DNA of 7,169 bases from JBBIND01 sp037444075 (GTDB lineage: Bacteria; Acidobacteriota; Terriglobia; Bryobacterales; Bryobacteraceae): NCBI GenBank assembly GCA_037444075.1, contig JBBIND010000109.1, forward strand, positions 1-7,169, written 5' to 3'. The notes below the pieces were generated by a model. It ran no database searches, was not told where the DNA came from, and was given only the letters and a program-made list of their open reading frames with translations. Shown piece after piece: positions 1 to 6,901 of the stretch. Made by a program: the position numbers and the translations under genes. How positions within the stretch are numbered: the first letter of the stretch is position 1; each line of letters begins with the position of its first letter.

Positions 1-2093
1 CCATGTTTTACGTGGGCGGAATCGCCGAGCAGGCTCTGGGCAAATCCGCGCCATGGTTCATCATCGCCGTGATGCTGTTCAGTTTTGCGGTGCGGTCCGT
101 GTACCTGGAAAGCTGCAGCATGTTCGTGCGCGGCGGCGTGTACGTGGTGGTCCGCGACAGCATTGGACCGAATGTCGCCAAGGTGTCCGTCTCCGCCCTG
201 GTGGTGGACTACATCCTGACGGGACCCATCAGCTCAGTCAGCGCAGGCCAATACCTGGCCCATTTGCTCAACGAGATCGCCGGGTTAACGCACACTCCTT
301 ACCACGTCGAGCCGAACACCTTCGCCGTGCTGTTCGCTGTCTGCGTGACGGTTTACTTCTGGCGGTGCAACGTCAAGGGCATCCACGAATCCAGCGGCAA
401 GGCGCTGCGCATCATGCAGATCACCACCGTCATGGTGGCGGCGCTGTTGATATGGTGCCCGCTGACCATGCTGCTGCGCGGCGGGCAAACGCCGCCGGCG
501 CCCGTACCCCAGAACCTGCGATTCACACCGGAATCACTAGGCTGGCTGGACGGCACGTTCTGGCCCCAACTGGCGGCGGCAGGGATCCTGATCGCGTTCG
601 GCCATTCGCTGCTGGCCATGAGCGGCTTTGAAACGCTGGCGCAGGTCTATCGAGAGATCGCCCACCCCAAAATCCGGAACCTGAAGATCGCCGCCAACCT
701 GGTGTGCTTCTACGCCCTGGCGAGCACGGGGCTGATATCGCTGTTTGCCGTCGTCATCATCCCCGACGGCACCCGCAGCCGCTACTTCGACAACCTGATC
801 GGCGGGCTGGCCATGAACCTCTCAGGGCCTTACCTGCTGCGCCTGGGTTTCCACATCTTCGTCGTCATGGTCGGCGTGCTGATTCTCTCGGGCGCGGTAA
901 ACACGTCCATGATCGGCGCCAACGGTGTGTTGAACCGGGTCGCCGAGGACCGGATTCTGTTGGGATGGTTCCGGCGGCCCCATCATCGTTTCGGCACCAC
1001 GTACCGCATCGTCAGCCTGATCACGCTGGTTCAGTTGATCACGATCCTGGGAAGCCGCGGCAACGTGTATCTGCTGGGCGAGGCTTACGCTTTCGGAGTG
1101 GTGTGGAGCTTCTGCCTCAAAAGCGTTGGAGTGCTGGCGCTGCGCTTCAAGCGGACCGACCAGGAATACAAGGTGCCGTTCAACCTGCGCCTGGGCAACC
1201 GGGAGATCCCGCTGGGTTTGCTGGCCACTACGCTGGCGCTGTTCCTGGTGGCGATGGCGAACCTTTTCACCAAGCAGGTCGCCACCATCTATGGGCTTTC
1301 CGCCACGGCGCTGCTGCTGACGCTCTTCCATATTTCCGAGACCGTCAACCGCCGGCGCACGGCCGCCTCCCCGGCGGAGCTCGAGGAATTCAACCTCGAC
1401 TACCGGCCGCAGGCGGATGCCGAGACCATCCGCATCCGAGCCGGCTGCGTGCTGGTGGCCGTGCGCGATTACACCAGGCTGCTTCATCTCAAGCAGGTCC
1501 TGGCCAAGACCAACACGCGCCGCCACGACATCGTGGTGATGACGGTGCGGCCGCTGTCAGCCGGAGTGGGCGAATACGATCTGCGGGATGACCAGTTGTT
1601 CAGCGAATACGAAAAGGAACTGTTCACGCACGTCGTCACCGCGGCTGAGAAGGCCGGCAAGACGGTGGAACTGCTCGTCGTGCCGGCGGTGAACGCCTTT
1701 GACGCCATGGTGCAGACGGCAGCCCGGCTACAGGCTTCCCGCCTGGTGACCGGCGTTTCCGAGCACATGAGTTCCGACGAACTGGCCCGGCGGATCGGGC
1801 TCTCCTGGGAAAAACTGCCCGAACCCCGCCACGCTTTTTCTTTGCAGGTTGTTGCCGCAGGCAGGCCTTCCACTTACGTGGCTTTAGGTCCGCATCCGCC
1901 CCGGATGTGGCCGGAAGACCTGAATACGCTTCACGAACTCTGGCTGCGCCTCAGTTCTCACACCCGCCTGGGATCACGGCTCCACCATCGCGATGTGGCC
2001 GGCCTGGCGTTGCGGCGATTGCAGAGCGACCTGGAAGGACCCGAGCGCGGGGAGATCATCGACCAGCTCTCGCAGGACCTGAACAGGGAGTAA
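1..2093 (+). CDS. APC-superfamily amino acid permease with C-terminal USP-like domain (5'-partial)
   Basis: An integral membrane transporter, probably for amino acids or related amines, of the APC superfamily. The frame is open to the window edge. The first visible Met (base 3) sits where APC proteins are already near the end of TM1, so the true start is upstream. About ten hydrophobic segments follow (roughly residues 18-32, 62-80, 105-122, 135-155, 186-207, 230-252, 282-303, 334-350, 355-380, 402-445, counting from that Met). SGFETLAQVYREI (207-219), at a TM6-like position, fits the APC pattern. From about residue 478 the chain is soluble, with alternating strands and helices (VLVAVRDYTRLLHLKQVL, then DIVVMTVRPL, then VELLVVP). 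This resembles a UspA/Rossmann-like fold, and such fusions are known in APC and related transporters. I see no clear ATP-binding GxxGxxxxxxxxxG signature, so the domain may be regulatory or degenerate. Substrate unknown. The gene ends TAA, 18 bases before the convergent dehydratase stop. Confidence 0.9.
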   Translation, partial: MFYVGGIAEQALGKSAPWFIIAVMLFSFAVRSVYLESCSMFVRGGVYVVVRDSIGPNVAKVSVSALVVDYILTGPISSVSAGQYLAHLLNEIAGLTHTPYHVEPNTFAVLFAVCVTVYFWRCNVKGIHESSGKALRIMQITTVMVAALLIWCPLTMLLRGGQTPPAPVPQNLRFTPESLGWLDGTFWPQLAAAGILIAFGHSLLAMSGFETLAQVYREIAHPKIRNLKIAANLVCFYALASTGLISLFAVVIIPDGTRSRYFDNLIGGLAMNLSGPYLLRLGFHIFVVMVGVLILSGAVNTSMIGANGVLNRVAEDRILLGWFRRPHHRFGTTYRIVSLITLVQLITILGSRGNVYLLGEAYAFGVVWSFCLKSVGVLALRFKRTDQEYKVPFNLRLGNREIPLGLLATTLALFLVAMANLFTKQVATIYGLSATALLLTLFHISETVNRRRTAASPAELEEFNLDYRPQADAETIRIRAGCVLVAVRDYTRLLHLKQVLAKTNTRRHDIVVMTVRPLSAGVGEYDLRDDQLFSEYEKELFTHVVTAAEKAGKTVELLVVPAVNAFDAMVQTAARLQASRLVTGVSEHMSSDELARRIGLSWEKLPEPRHAFSLQVVAAGRPSTYVALGPHPPRMWPEDLNTLHELWLRLSSHTRLGSRLHHRDVAGLALRRLQSDLEGPERGEIIDQLSQDLNRE

Positions 2094-2111
2094 GCGGACA
2101 GTGCGGCGAGA

Positions 2112-3431
2112 CTACCAGCGCGGCAGGATGCGTTTCCAATTCGGATCGACGTGCTTGCGCATCTCGGCTTCGTCGTCCCGCTTGCGGTAAGGAAGTTTCT
2201 CATACCGCTCCCGGCCGCGCGCCAGCTGGTCGTAATCCAGGTCCACGCCCAGCCCGGGCTTGCCGGGGATGCGGACGCAACCGTCCCGGATGGGCACTCT
2301 TCCCCCGAGGACGACTTCATCCTTCTCGCCTTGCCACGGGTAGTGAGTGTCACAGGCATAGGTGAGAGCCGGGCAGGCAGCCGCCGCATGCGCCATGATC
2401 ATCAGGCTCACGCCCAGGTGGTTGTTGGAATGCATCGACATGCCCAGGCCCAGCACCTCGCACAGGTGCGAGAGCCTCTGCTGGTTGCGGATGCCGCCCC
2501 AGTAATGCGGGTCGCTCAAGACAATCTGAACGGCGTCCGCGCGCTGCGCCTCCGGCACGTGCGCGAAACAGGTCACCGCCACGTTGCTGGCCAGCGGCGT
2601 GTCGATTCCCAGCGCCAGCAAGCGGCGCCGCACCTCGGCCATGCCCTCCATGGTTGCGGTCGGGTCTTCCAGGTATCCGCCCCCGCTCAGTTCCTCGCGC
2701 AATGACTGCCCGACGCGGACGGAGGTTTCGACCGACCAGGCGCAGTTCGGGTCAATGCGGAGAGGGTAGGCGGCGCCGAACTCCTCACGGAGCGCCTGAA
2801 TGGTGGCTATCTCCACCTCAGGCTCCAGCACGCCCCCCTTCAGCTTGATCTCCTTGAAGCCGTAGGCGTCAATCATCTGCTTCGCCTGACGGACCATGGC
2901 GCGCGGGTCAAGCCCCTCGCCGTATTCGTCCTCGCGAGCGTCATCGCCCAATCCGCCGCCGCCGGCGTGCTTGTAGAACAGGTAAGCGGAGAAGTCCACC
3001 TGGTCCCGGGCGCGTCCGCCGGGCAAATCGCAGACCGGCTTTCCGAGAGCCTTGCCGAGGATATCCAGGCAGGCGACTTCCAGCGCGGCGTAAGTGCGGG
3101 TTTGCCTGTCCAGCGGGTTTTCGCCGGGGACCAGAAAGGTCTGGCTGCGGTCACCGCTCTTGGCGGGCGCCGGGCGCTCCTGTTCGCCCGTCAAGTCATG
3201 CCACAGGCGCGTGAGTTGAAACGGGTCGCGGCCCAGAATCTGGCCGCGCGCCGCTTCCAGCGCCTCCAGCGGTCCATCGCCTCCGTACGTCTCGCTGATG
3301 CCCGTCAGGCCGTCGGTGGTCTTGAGCTCGACAATCGTGCGCAGCGCATAAGGCGCGTGAAGGCCATAGGAACTGCGGAGCGGCGCGTCGGCCACGGCCA
3401 CCGGGTGGAGGCGTAACTCGCTGATGCGCAT
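2112..3431 (-). CDS. gudD: Glucarate dehydratase-like enolase-superfamily enzyme
   Basis: A cytoplasmic Mg-dependent acid-sugar dehydratase. The family reaction converts D-glucarate (and L-idarate) to 5-keto-4-deoxyglucarate. At 439 residues it is close to E. coli GudD (about 446). Family landmarks in order: KLKGG at 196-200 with K198 matching the catalytic Lys of the KxK motif; DPN at 227-229 (metal ligand D227); LEDP at 254-257 with a likely ligand at E262; ASN at 281-283 (ligand N283); SDPHYWGG at 306-313 (D307); HSNNH at 334-338 (H334, the general base partnering D307); DTHYPWQ at 361-367. DPNC replaces the usual DPNG at residue 230. The ATG at 3431 is the only in-frame start near the conserved N-terminus. 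No SD precedes it; the spacer from the upstream small ORF is pyrimidine-rich. No other glucarate-pathway gene is visible, so a related acid sugar is possible as substrate. Confidence 0.88.
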   Translation of the reverse strand: MRISELRLHPVAVADAPLRSSYGLHAPYALRTIVELKTTDGLTGISETYGGDGPLEALEAARGQILGRDPFQLTRLWHDLTGEQERPAPAKSGDRSQTFLVPGENPLDRQTRTYAALEVACLDILGKALGKPVCDLPGGRARDQVDFSAYLFYKHAGGGGLGDDAREDEYGEGLDPRAMVRQAKQMIDAYGFKEIKLKGGVLEPEVEIATIQALREEFGAAYPLRIDPNCAWSVETSVRVGQSLREELSGGGYLEDPTATMEGMAEVRRRLLALGIDTPLASNVAVTCFAHVPEAQRADAVQIVLSDPHYWGGIRNQQRLSHLCEVLGLGMSMHSNNHLGVSLMIMAHAAAACPALTYACDTHYPWQGEKDEVVLGGRVPIRDGCVRIPGKPGLGVDLDYDQLARGRERYEKLPYRKRDDEAEMRKHVDPNWKRILPRW

Positions 3432-3456
3432 AGATAAAAAGGGATGACGGGAGGAG

Positions 3457-3591
3457 TTACTTACGGGCGCCGCGCGGCGGATTTTTCAGCTTGGTCTGTC
3501 GGCGCTTGGCGCCTTTGCGCTTGGGCTTGCTGATGACGTAGGTGCCGCTGCCCAGATACTGAGTGCTATACAGCTTGTCTTCCGATGCCAA
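3457..3591 (-). CDS. Small basic protein of 44 residues, unknown function
   Basis: I do not recognise this protein. The reading frame runs from a TTG at 3591 to a TAA at 3457 and encodes 44 residues. The N-terminal half (MASEDKLYSTQYLGSGTYVI) is mixed polar/aromatic and strand-like. The C-terminal 24 residues contain 12 Lys/Arg and no acidic residue (SKPKRKGAKRRQTKLK then NPPRGARK), which suggests nucleic acid or ribosome binding; that is inference. Evidence that it is coding: 34 of 44 codons end in G or C, typical codons dominate (AAG, GGC, AGC, CTG, ACC), a GGGAG SD sits 9 bases before the TTG, and a TACAAT -10 element lies about 30 bases further up. It ends 25 bases before the dehydratase ATG on the same strand, so the two are probably co-transcribed. 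The start is uncertain: no ATG is in frame, and the frame opens only 11 codons further upstream. Confidence 0.55.
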   Translation of the reverse strand: MASEDKLYSTQYLGSGTYVISKPKRKGAKRRQTKLKNPPRGARK

Positions 3592-3599
3592 TGTTGAGA

Positions 3600-3621
3600 T
3601 CTCCCGAGAGGTATGGATACC
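3600..3621. repeat. Two abutting palindromes between divergent genes
   Basis: TCTC-CC-GAGA (3600-3609) is followed without a gap by GGTAT-GG-ATACC (3610-3621). Both are perfect dyads with 2-base centres, too tight to form RNA hairpins but suitable as operator half-sites. They lie between the minus-strand -10 element (3627-3632) and the small ORF start, where a bound repressor could block transcription. No regulator is assigned. Confidence 0.45.
3601..3605 (-). promoter_or_regulatory. SD for the small basic ORF (decides TTG start)
   Basis: On the minus strand this reads GGGAG, nine bases before the TTG at 3591-3589. It is the only SD-like sequence upstream in the open frame and is the reason for choosing the TTG start. 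It also lies inside the TCTCCCGAGA dyad (3600-3609). Confidence 0.45.
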
Positions 3622-3626
3622 ACCTC

Positions 3627-3632
3627 ATTGTA
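3627..3632 (-). promoter_or_regulatory. Candidate -10 element driving small ORF and dehydratase
   Basis: The minus strand reads TACAAT, one mismatch from the sigma-70 -10 consensus. Transcription would begin near 3620, leaving a leader of about 29 bases to the TTG start. The -35 region is weak: TTCCAG lies 16 bases upstream and matches TTGACA poorly. An activator or another sigma factor may therefore be involved. Confidence 0.4.
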
Positions 3633-3662
3633 GCGCAAGTGGATTATCCTGGAAGTTAGCTG

Positions 3663-4994
3663 ATGGGGCAGTCCGTAGTTGAAATCCCGGCCACCGCGAC
3701 GCCGCCCGTGTCCGAACAGCCGCACCTGCCGCTGGCCAGCGTGCCGGCAGCCGCGGCGGAGCCACGCGGCTGGCTGAGCGCATTCCGAGCCCTGCGGCAC
3801 AGGAACTTCCGCATATTCGTGGCCGGCCAAATCGTTTCGCTCTGCGGGACGATGATGCAGAACCTGGCCCAAAGCTGGCTGATTTACCGGCTGACGGGCA
3901 GCGAACTGCTGCTGGGCGCCGCCTGGTTTTGTTCCTATCTTCCGGTCCTGCTCCTGGGTCCCGTCGCCGGGCTGGCGGCGGACCGGTTGAGCCGACAGCG
4001 CATCGTCCTGCTGGCTCAAGTGCTCTTCATGCTCCAGGCACTGGCGCTGGCTGCGCTCACGCTGACCGGCCTCGTGCGCCCCGCCCATGTCCTCGTACTG
4101 GCGGCGGTATGGGGCGCCATCAACGCCTTTGACATTCCCGCGCGGCAGTCACTCTACATCCACATGGTGGGCAAGGAGGACCTGCTGAGCGCCATCTCCC
4201 TCAATTCGGTGATCTTCAACTCGGCGCGCGTGGTGGGTCCCGCGGTGGGCGGCGTGCTGGTGGCTGTGCTGGGCGAAGGACCCTGCTTCCTGCTGAATTC
4301 AGTAACGTTTCTGGCGGTCATCGTCAGCCTGCTTCTGTTGCGGCTGCCCGCCGTGGCGCGTCCCAGCTCGGATTCGCCCTGGGCGCATCTGAGGGAGGGG
4401 TTCCGCTACGCCTATCACAACCGCCCTGTGCGAGGGCTGTTGCTCATGAGCGGGGCGGTCAACATCTGCGGCGCGCCGGTTGTCGTGCTGGCGCCGGTCT
4501 TCGCCGATACGATTTTCAACCAGGGCTCGGAGGGGTTGGGGTTCCTTACGGGAGCGATGGGGCTGGGAGCCGTTATCGGAACGTTGGGTCTGGCAAGGCG
4601 CACCCATACGGACGGATTGGCGGACACGGTGCTGTACAGCGCGCTCACCATGGGGCTGGGCGTGGCGGTATTCGCCTGGTCGCCCTCCTTCCTGCTGGCC
4701 ATCGCGGCGCTGGCGCTGGTGGGGGGGAGCATCATGCGCCAGAACGCCTCCGCCAACACGCTCATTCAAAGCCTCATCCCGGACGAGTACCGGGGACGCA
4801 TCATGGCGCTGTACTCGATGACCGTGGTCGGCATGCTGCCCGCCGGCAGCATCGCCGCCGGCGTGATTGCCGAACGCTTCGGAGCCCGCCCGACGGTGTT
4901 CCTGGGAGCGCTGCTGTGCCTGTTCGCGGCGCTCGCTTTTCGCCGCTTTCCTATGAAACTGCGCGCATCCTCGCCCGTGGGAGGGACGGCTTGA
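3663..4994 (+). CDS. MFS exporter, EntS/DHA-like (MFS_3 type)
   Basis: A proton-driven inner-membrane efflux transporter of the major facilitator superfamily, 443 residues with about 12 hydrophobic segments. The N-terminal 36 residues are a Pro/Ala-rich cytoplasmic tail. The family block begins at FRALRHRNFRIFVAGQIVS (41-59). MFS motif A is GLAADRLSRQR (103-113). Two stretches typical of the EntS/MFS_3 group follow: DIPARQSLYIHMVG (157-170) with NSARVVGPAVGG (186-197), and IPDEYRGRIMALYSM (372-386). Family members export siderophores such as enterobactin, or drugs; the substrate here cannot be read from the sequence, and no siderophore biosynthesis gene is visible. The ATG at 3663 has a modest GGAAG SD 7 bases upstream. 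The stop TGA at 4992-4994 overlaps the next gene's TTG start, indicating translational coupling. Confidence 0.9.
   Translation: MGQSVVEIPATATPPVSEQPHLPLASVPAAAAEPRGWLSAFRALRHRNFRIFVAGQIVSLCGTMMQNLAQSWLIYRLTGSELLLGAAWFCSYLPVLLLGPVAGLAADRLSRQRIVLLAQVLFMLQALALAALTLTGLVRPAHVLVLAAVWGAINAFDIPARQSLYIHMVGKEDLLSAISLNSVIFNSARVVGPAVGGVLVAVLGEGPCFLLNSVTFLAVIVSLLLLRLPAVARPSSDSPWAHLREGFRYAYHNRPVRGLLLMSGAVNICGAPVVVLAPVFADTIFNQGSEGLGFLTGAMGLGAVIGTLGLARRTHTDGLADTVLYSALTMGLGVAVFAWSPSFLLAIAALALVGGSIMRQNASANTLIQSLIPDEYRGRIMALYSMTVVGMLPAGSIAAGVIAERFGARPTVFLGALLCLFAALAFRRFPMKLRASSPVGGTA
4980..4984 (+). promoter_or_regulatory. SD selecting a TTG start for the peptidase
   Basis: GGAGG sits six bases before the TTG at 4991, inside the last codons of the MFS gene. 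The first ATG in the peptidase frame (4916) would add 25 residues without hydrophobic character ahead of a clear signal peptide. The TTG is therefore the better start. Confidence 0.7.
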
Positions 4995-6220
4995 AGAGGC
5001 TGCTCGGGCTTCTGCTTTGGGCCGCCCTGCTTGTAGCGGCGCAACCGCTTCCGGCGGCTGCGCCGATTTTCGAGCAGGTCAACGAGATCATCCAGGAATT
5101 GAGCCGCATCACAGGGCTCAGTCCGCTGCGGCGGGTGACCCCGGCGTTGATGGACAAGAATGAACTGCGCGTCTACCTGGAGCAGCGCATCCGCGAAGAA
5201 GTTAAACCCGAGCAGCTCCGCATTGAAGAACTGGTCCTGAAGAAGTTCGGCCTGGTGCCGGCGGACTTTGATCTCAAGAGCAGCACCATTGACCTTTTTA
5301 GCGAGCAAGCCGCCGCGTTCTACGACTACCGCCGCAAGAAGCTCTACGTGCTGACCCCCGCCGACCCGGAAGTGCAGCACGCGGCGCTGGTTCACGAACT
5401 GGCGCACGCCCTCGCGGACCAGCATTTCAACCTGGACAAGTTCATCCGCCGCAAGAGCCTCAGCGACGATGCCGCCCTGGCGCGCCTGGCAGTGATGGAG
5501 GGTCAAGCCAGCTGGCTGATGGCGGAGTACTCGGCTCGCCGCATCGGACAATCACTGCTGACTTCGCAGTTCCTGGCGGACTACGCCGGGCGCCTGCTCG
5601 CGGACGGACCCGGCCAGATGCCTGTTTTTGCGGGCGCGCCGCTGTTTGTGCGTGAATCCCTCCTGTTTCCCTACGTCAGCGGTCTCCGTTTCCAGCACGC
5701 CCTGGTGACGAAGCTTGGCCAGCAGGGCTTCAAAGAGGCTTTTCAGCGCCCGCCGAGTGAGAGCCAGCAGGTGCTGCATCCGGAACTCTATTTCCAGCCG
5801 ACCGGGGGCAGGACTCCTCCCACGCCCCGGCTCGCCGATGAGCGCTCGTACAAGGTCCTCGCGGAAGGCACTGTGGGGGAATTCGATCACGCCGTGCTGC
5901 TCAAGCAATACGTTAGCGAGGAAGCCGTGCGCGATCTCGCGCCACGGTGGCGGGGCGGGGGATACCGCATCCTGGAGCACCGGCGCAACCAGCGCACCGT
6001 GTTGGCCTATGCTTCGCTCTGGGACTCCGAGGAGAGCGCCGCCAGCTACTTCCAGCATTATCAGCGCGTGCTGGCGGGTAAGTGGAAGCGCCTGGCGCCG
6101 GGCGCGCAAGACGCGGAACGCTTCGCGGGCGAGGGCGACGACGGATACTTTCGCGTCAGATTGCAGGGGCGCACGGTGAGCAGCCTGGAAGGAATGCCGC
6201 AACCGGATGATGCCCGCTAA
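4991..6220 (+). CDS. Secreted putative zinc metallopeptidase (HExxH, gluzincin-like)
   Basis: From the TTG start the protein has 409 residues and begins with a classical signal peptide: MKRLLG, a hydrophobic core, then a likely cleavage near LPAAA (20-24). I do not recognise a named family, but the core is that of a zinc peptidase. HELAH at 135-139 would bind zinc through H135 and H139 with E136 as the catalytic base. EGQAS at 170-174 supplies E170 as a probable third ligand, the gluzincin arrangement. Between them lies DQHFNLDKF (143-151). A predicted helical region precedes the core (about 26-90). The remaining 200 or so residues (210-409) show no motif I can assign. The TTGA overlap couples it to the upstream exporter. 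The product should act in the periplasm or outside the cell. Substrate and actual protease activity are unproven; many HExxH proteins of this type are annotated only as hypothetical. Confidence 0.8.
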   Translation: MKRLLGLLLWAALLVAAQPLPAAAPIFEQVNEIIQELSRITGLSPLRRVTPALMDKNELRVYLEQRIREEVKPEQLRIEELVLKKFGLVPADFDLKSSTIDLFSEQAAAFYDYRRKKLYVLTPADPEVQHAALVHELAHALADQHFNLDKFIRRKSLSDDAALARLAVMEGQASWLMAEYSARRIGQSLLTSQFLADYAGRLLADGPGQMPVFAGAPLFVRESLLFPYVSGLRFQHALVTKLGQQGFKEAFQRPPSESQQVLHPELYFQPTGGRTPPTPRLADERSYKVLAEGTVGEFDHAVLLKQYVSEEAVRDLAPRWRGGGYRILEHRRNQRTVLAYASLWDSEESAASYFQHYQRVLAGKWKRLAPGAQDAERFAGEGDDGYFRVRLQGRTVSSLEGMPQPDDAR

Positions 6221-6253
6221 CGTCCTGCTGCTAAACTGGTAACAAGTGTACAC

Positions 6254-6258
6254 GGAGG
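6254..6258 (+). promoter_or_regulatory. SD selecting a TTG start for the redoxin
   Basis: GGAGG lies seven bases before the TTG at 6266. No ATG or GTG gives a plausible signal peptide nearby, so this site fixes the start. Confidence 0.75.
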
Positions 6259-6265
6259 ACCAATC

Positions 6266-6817
6266 TTGACTCGCTTGCTATGGAGAGGAGCTCTACTCGC
6301 ATCGCTGGTGTTTCTGCCGGCGGCGGCAACCGACGTTCCCCGCCCGGCATCGGATTTGACCATCCCGCTGGTGAATGGCCAAAGGATTCAGCTGAACCAG
6401 TACAAGGGCAAGGTCGTCGCCCTGGAGTTTCTGCTTACCAACTGCCCGGGCTGCCAGAAATGCTCGCAGACGATGGAGAAGCTGTTCCGGGAGTACGGCT
6501 CGCGCGGATTTCAGCCGGTGGGCGTCGCCATTAATCAGATGGCGCACCTGCTGGTGCCCGACTACATCAAGCAGTTCGGGTTGAGCTACCCGGTCGGCTA
6601 CGGCGACCGCGACATGGCGGTGAACTTCCTCAAGCATCCCGTCATGTTGCAGATGATGATGCCGCAGTTGGTTGTGATTGACCGCAAGGGAGTCATCCGC
6701 GCGCAATACGGCGGCTCGGACGATTTCTTCCGCGACGAGGAGAAGAACCTCCGGCAACTCGTGGAGAAACTGCTCAAGGAAGGCGCCGAAACCAAGGCAC
6801 CCGCCCGGAAGAAGTAA
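6266..6817 (+). CDS. Exported thioredoxin-fold (TlpA/redoxin-like) protein
   Basis: A 183-residue thiol-disulfide or peroxiredoxin-like protein acting outside the cytoplasm. Residues 1-21 form a signal peptide (MTRLLWRG, hydrophobic core, PAAA) with no lipobox Cys. The redoxin domain follows: ASDLTIPLVNG and YKGKVVALEFL (46-56) lead into the active site NCPGCQKC (59-66). The cis-proline loop is MMPQLVVID with P133. KGVIRAQYGG (141-150) is the usual final strand pair, and the tail is Lys/Ala-rich (GAETKAPARKK). The family CxxC is C60/C63; C66 is an extra cysteine giving CxxCxxC. Family roles include reducing apocytochrome c and oxidative-stress defence; which applies is not visible. It starts 45 bases after the peptidase stop, likely in the same transcript. 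No strong intrinsic terminator follows. Confidence 0.88.
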   Translation: MTRLLWRGALLASLVFLPAAATDVPRPASDLTIPLVNGQRIQLNQYKGKVVALEFLLTNCPGCQKCSQTMEKLFREYGSRGFQPVGVAINQMAHLLVPDYIKQFGLSYPVGYGDRDMAVNFLKHPVMLQMMMPQLVVIDRKGVIRAQYGGSDDFFRDEEKNLRQLVEKLLKEGAETKAPARKK

Positions 6818-6861
6818 TTTCCCGAGCCGGGATTGCGGCAACGCGCGGCATCGTTTTTCGA

Positions 6862-6891
6862 TTCGCATCGGCCCGGCGAAACGGCTACAAT
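6862..6891 (+). promoter_or_regulatory. Candidate promoter for tRNA-Arg
   Basis: TACAAT at 6886-6891 is one base from the -10 consensus. TTCGCA at 6862-6867, 18 bases upstream, matches 4 of 6 positions of TTGACA. Transcription would start near 6898, four bases before the mature tRNA. The region after the -10 element is purine-rich (GAGCAAGGA). The tRNA may also be read from the upstream genes, since I see no clear terminator between them. Confidence 0.5.
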
Positions 6892-6901
6892 GAGCAAGGA
6901 C

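Noticed and set aside
822..1526. Minus-strand ORF of 234 codons inside the permease
   Set aside because: Its Gln/Arg/His-rich composition and full overlap with a well-supported membrane protein mark it as a shadow frame.
2151..2705. Plus-strand ORF of 184 codons opposite the dehydratase
   Set aside because: It is antisense to a complete enzyme with all family motifs and has no family features of its own.
3486..4088. Minus-strand ORF of 200 codons
   Set aside because: It is antisense to the MFS exporter, crosses the small ORF and control region, and shows low-complexity Gln/Arg/His composition typical of shadow frames in GC-rich DNA.
5552..6253. Minus-strand ORF of 233 codons opposite the peptidase
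   Set aside because: It has no recognisable motif and lies antisense to a gene with signal peptide, SD and zinc-site motifs.
6835..6858. Possible terminator after the redoxin (GCG-GCAA-CGC then TTTTT)
   Set aside because: The stem is only three pairs and the T-run is ten bases away from it, too weak to call.
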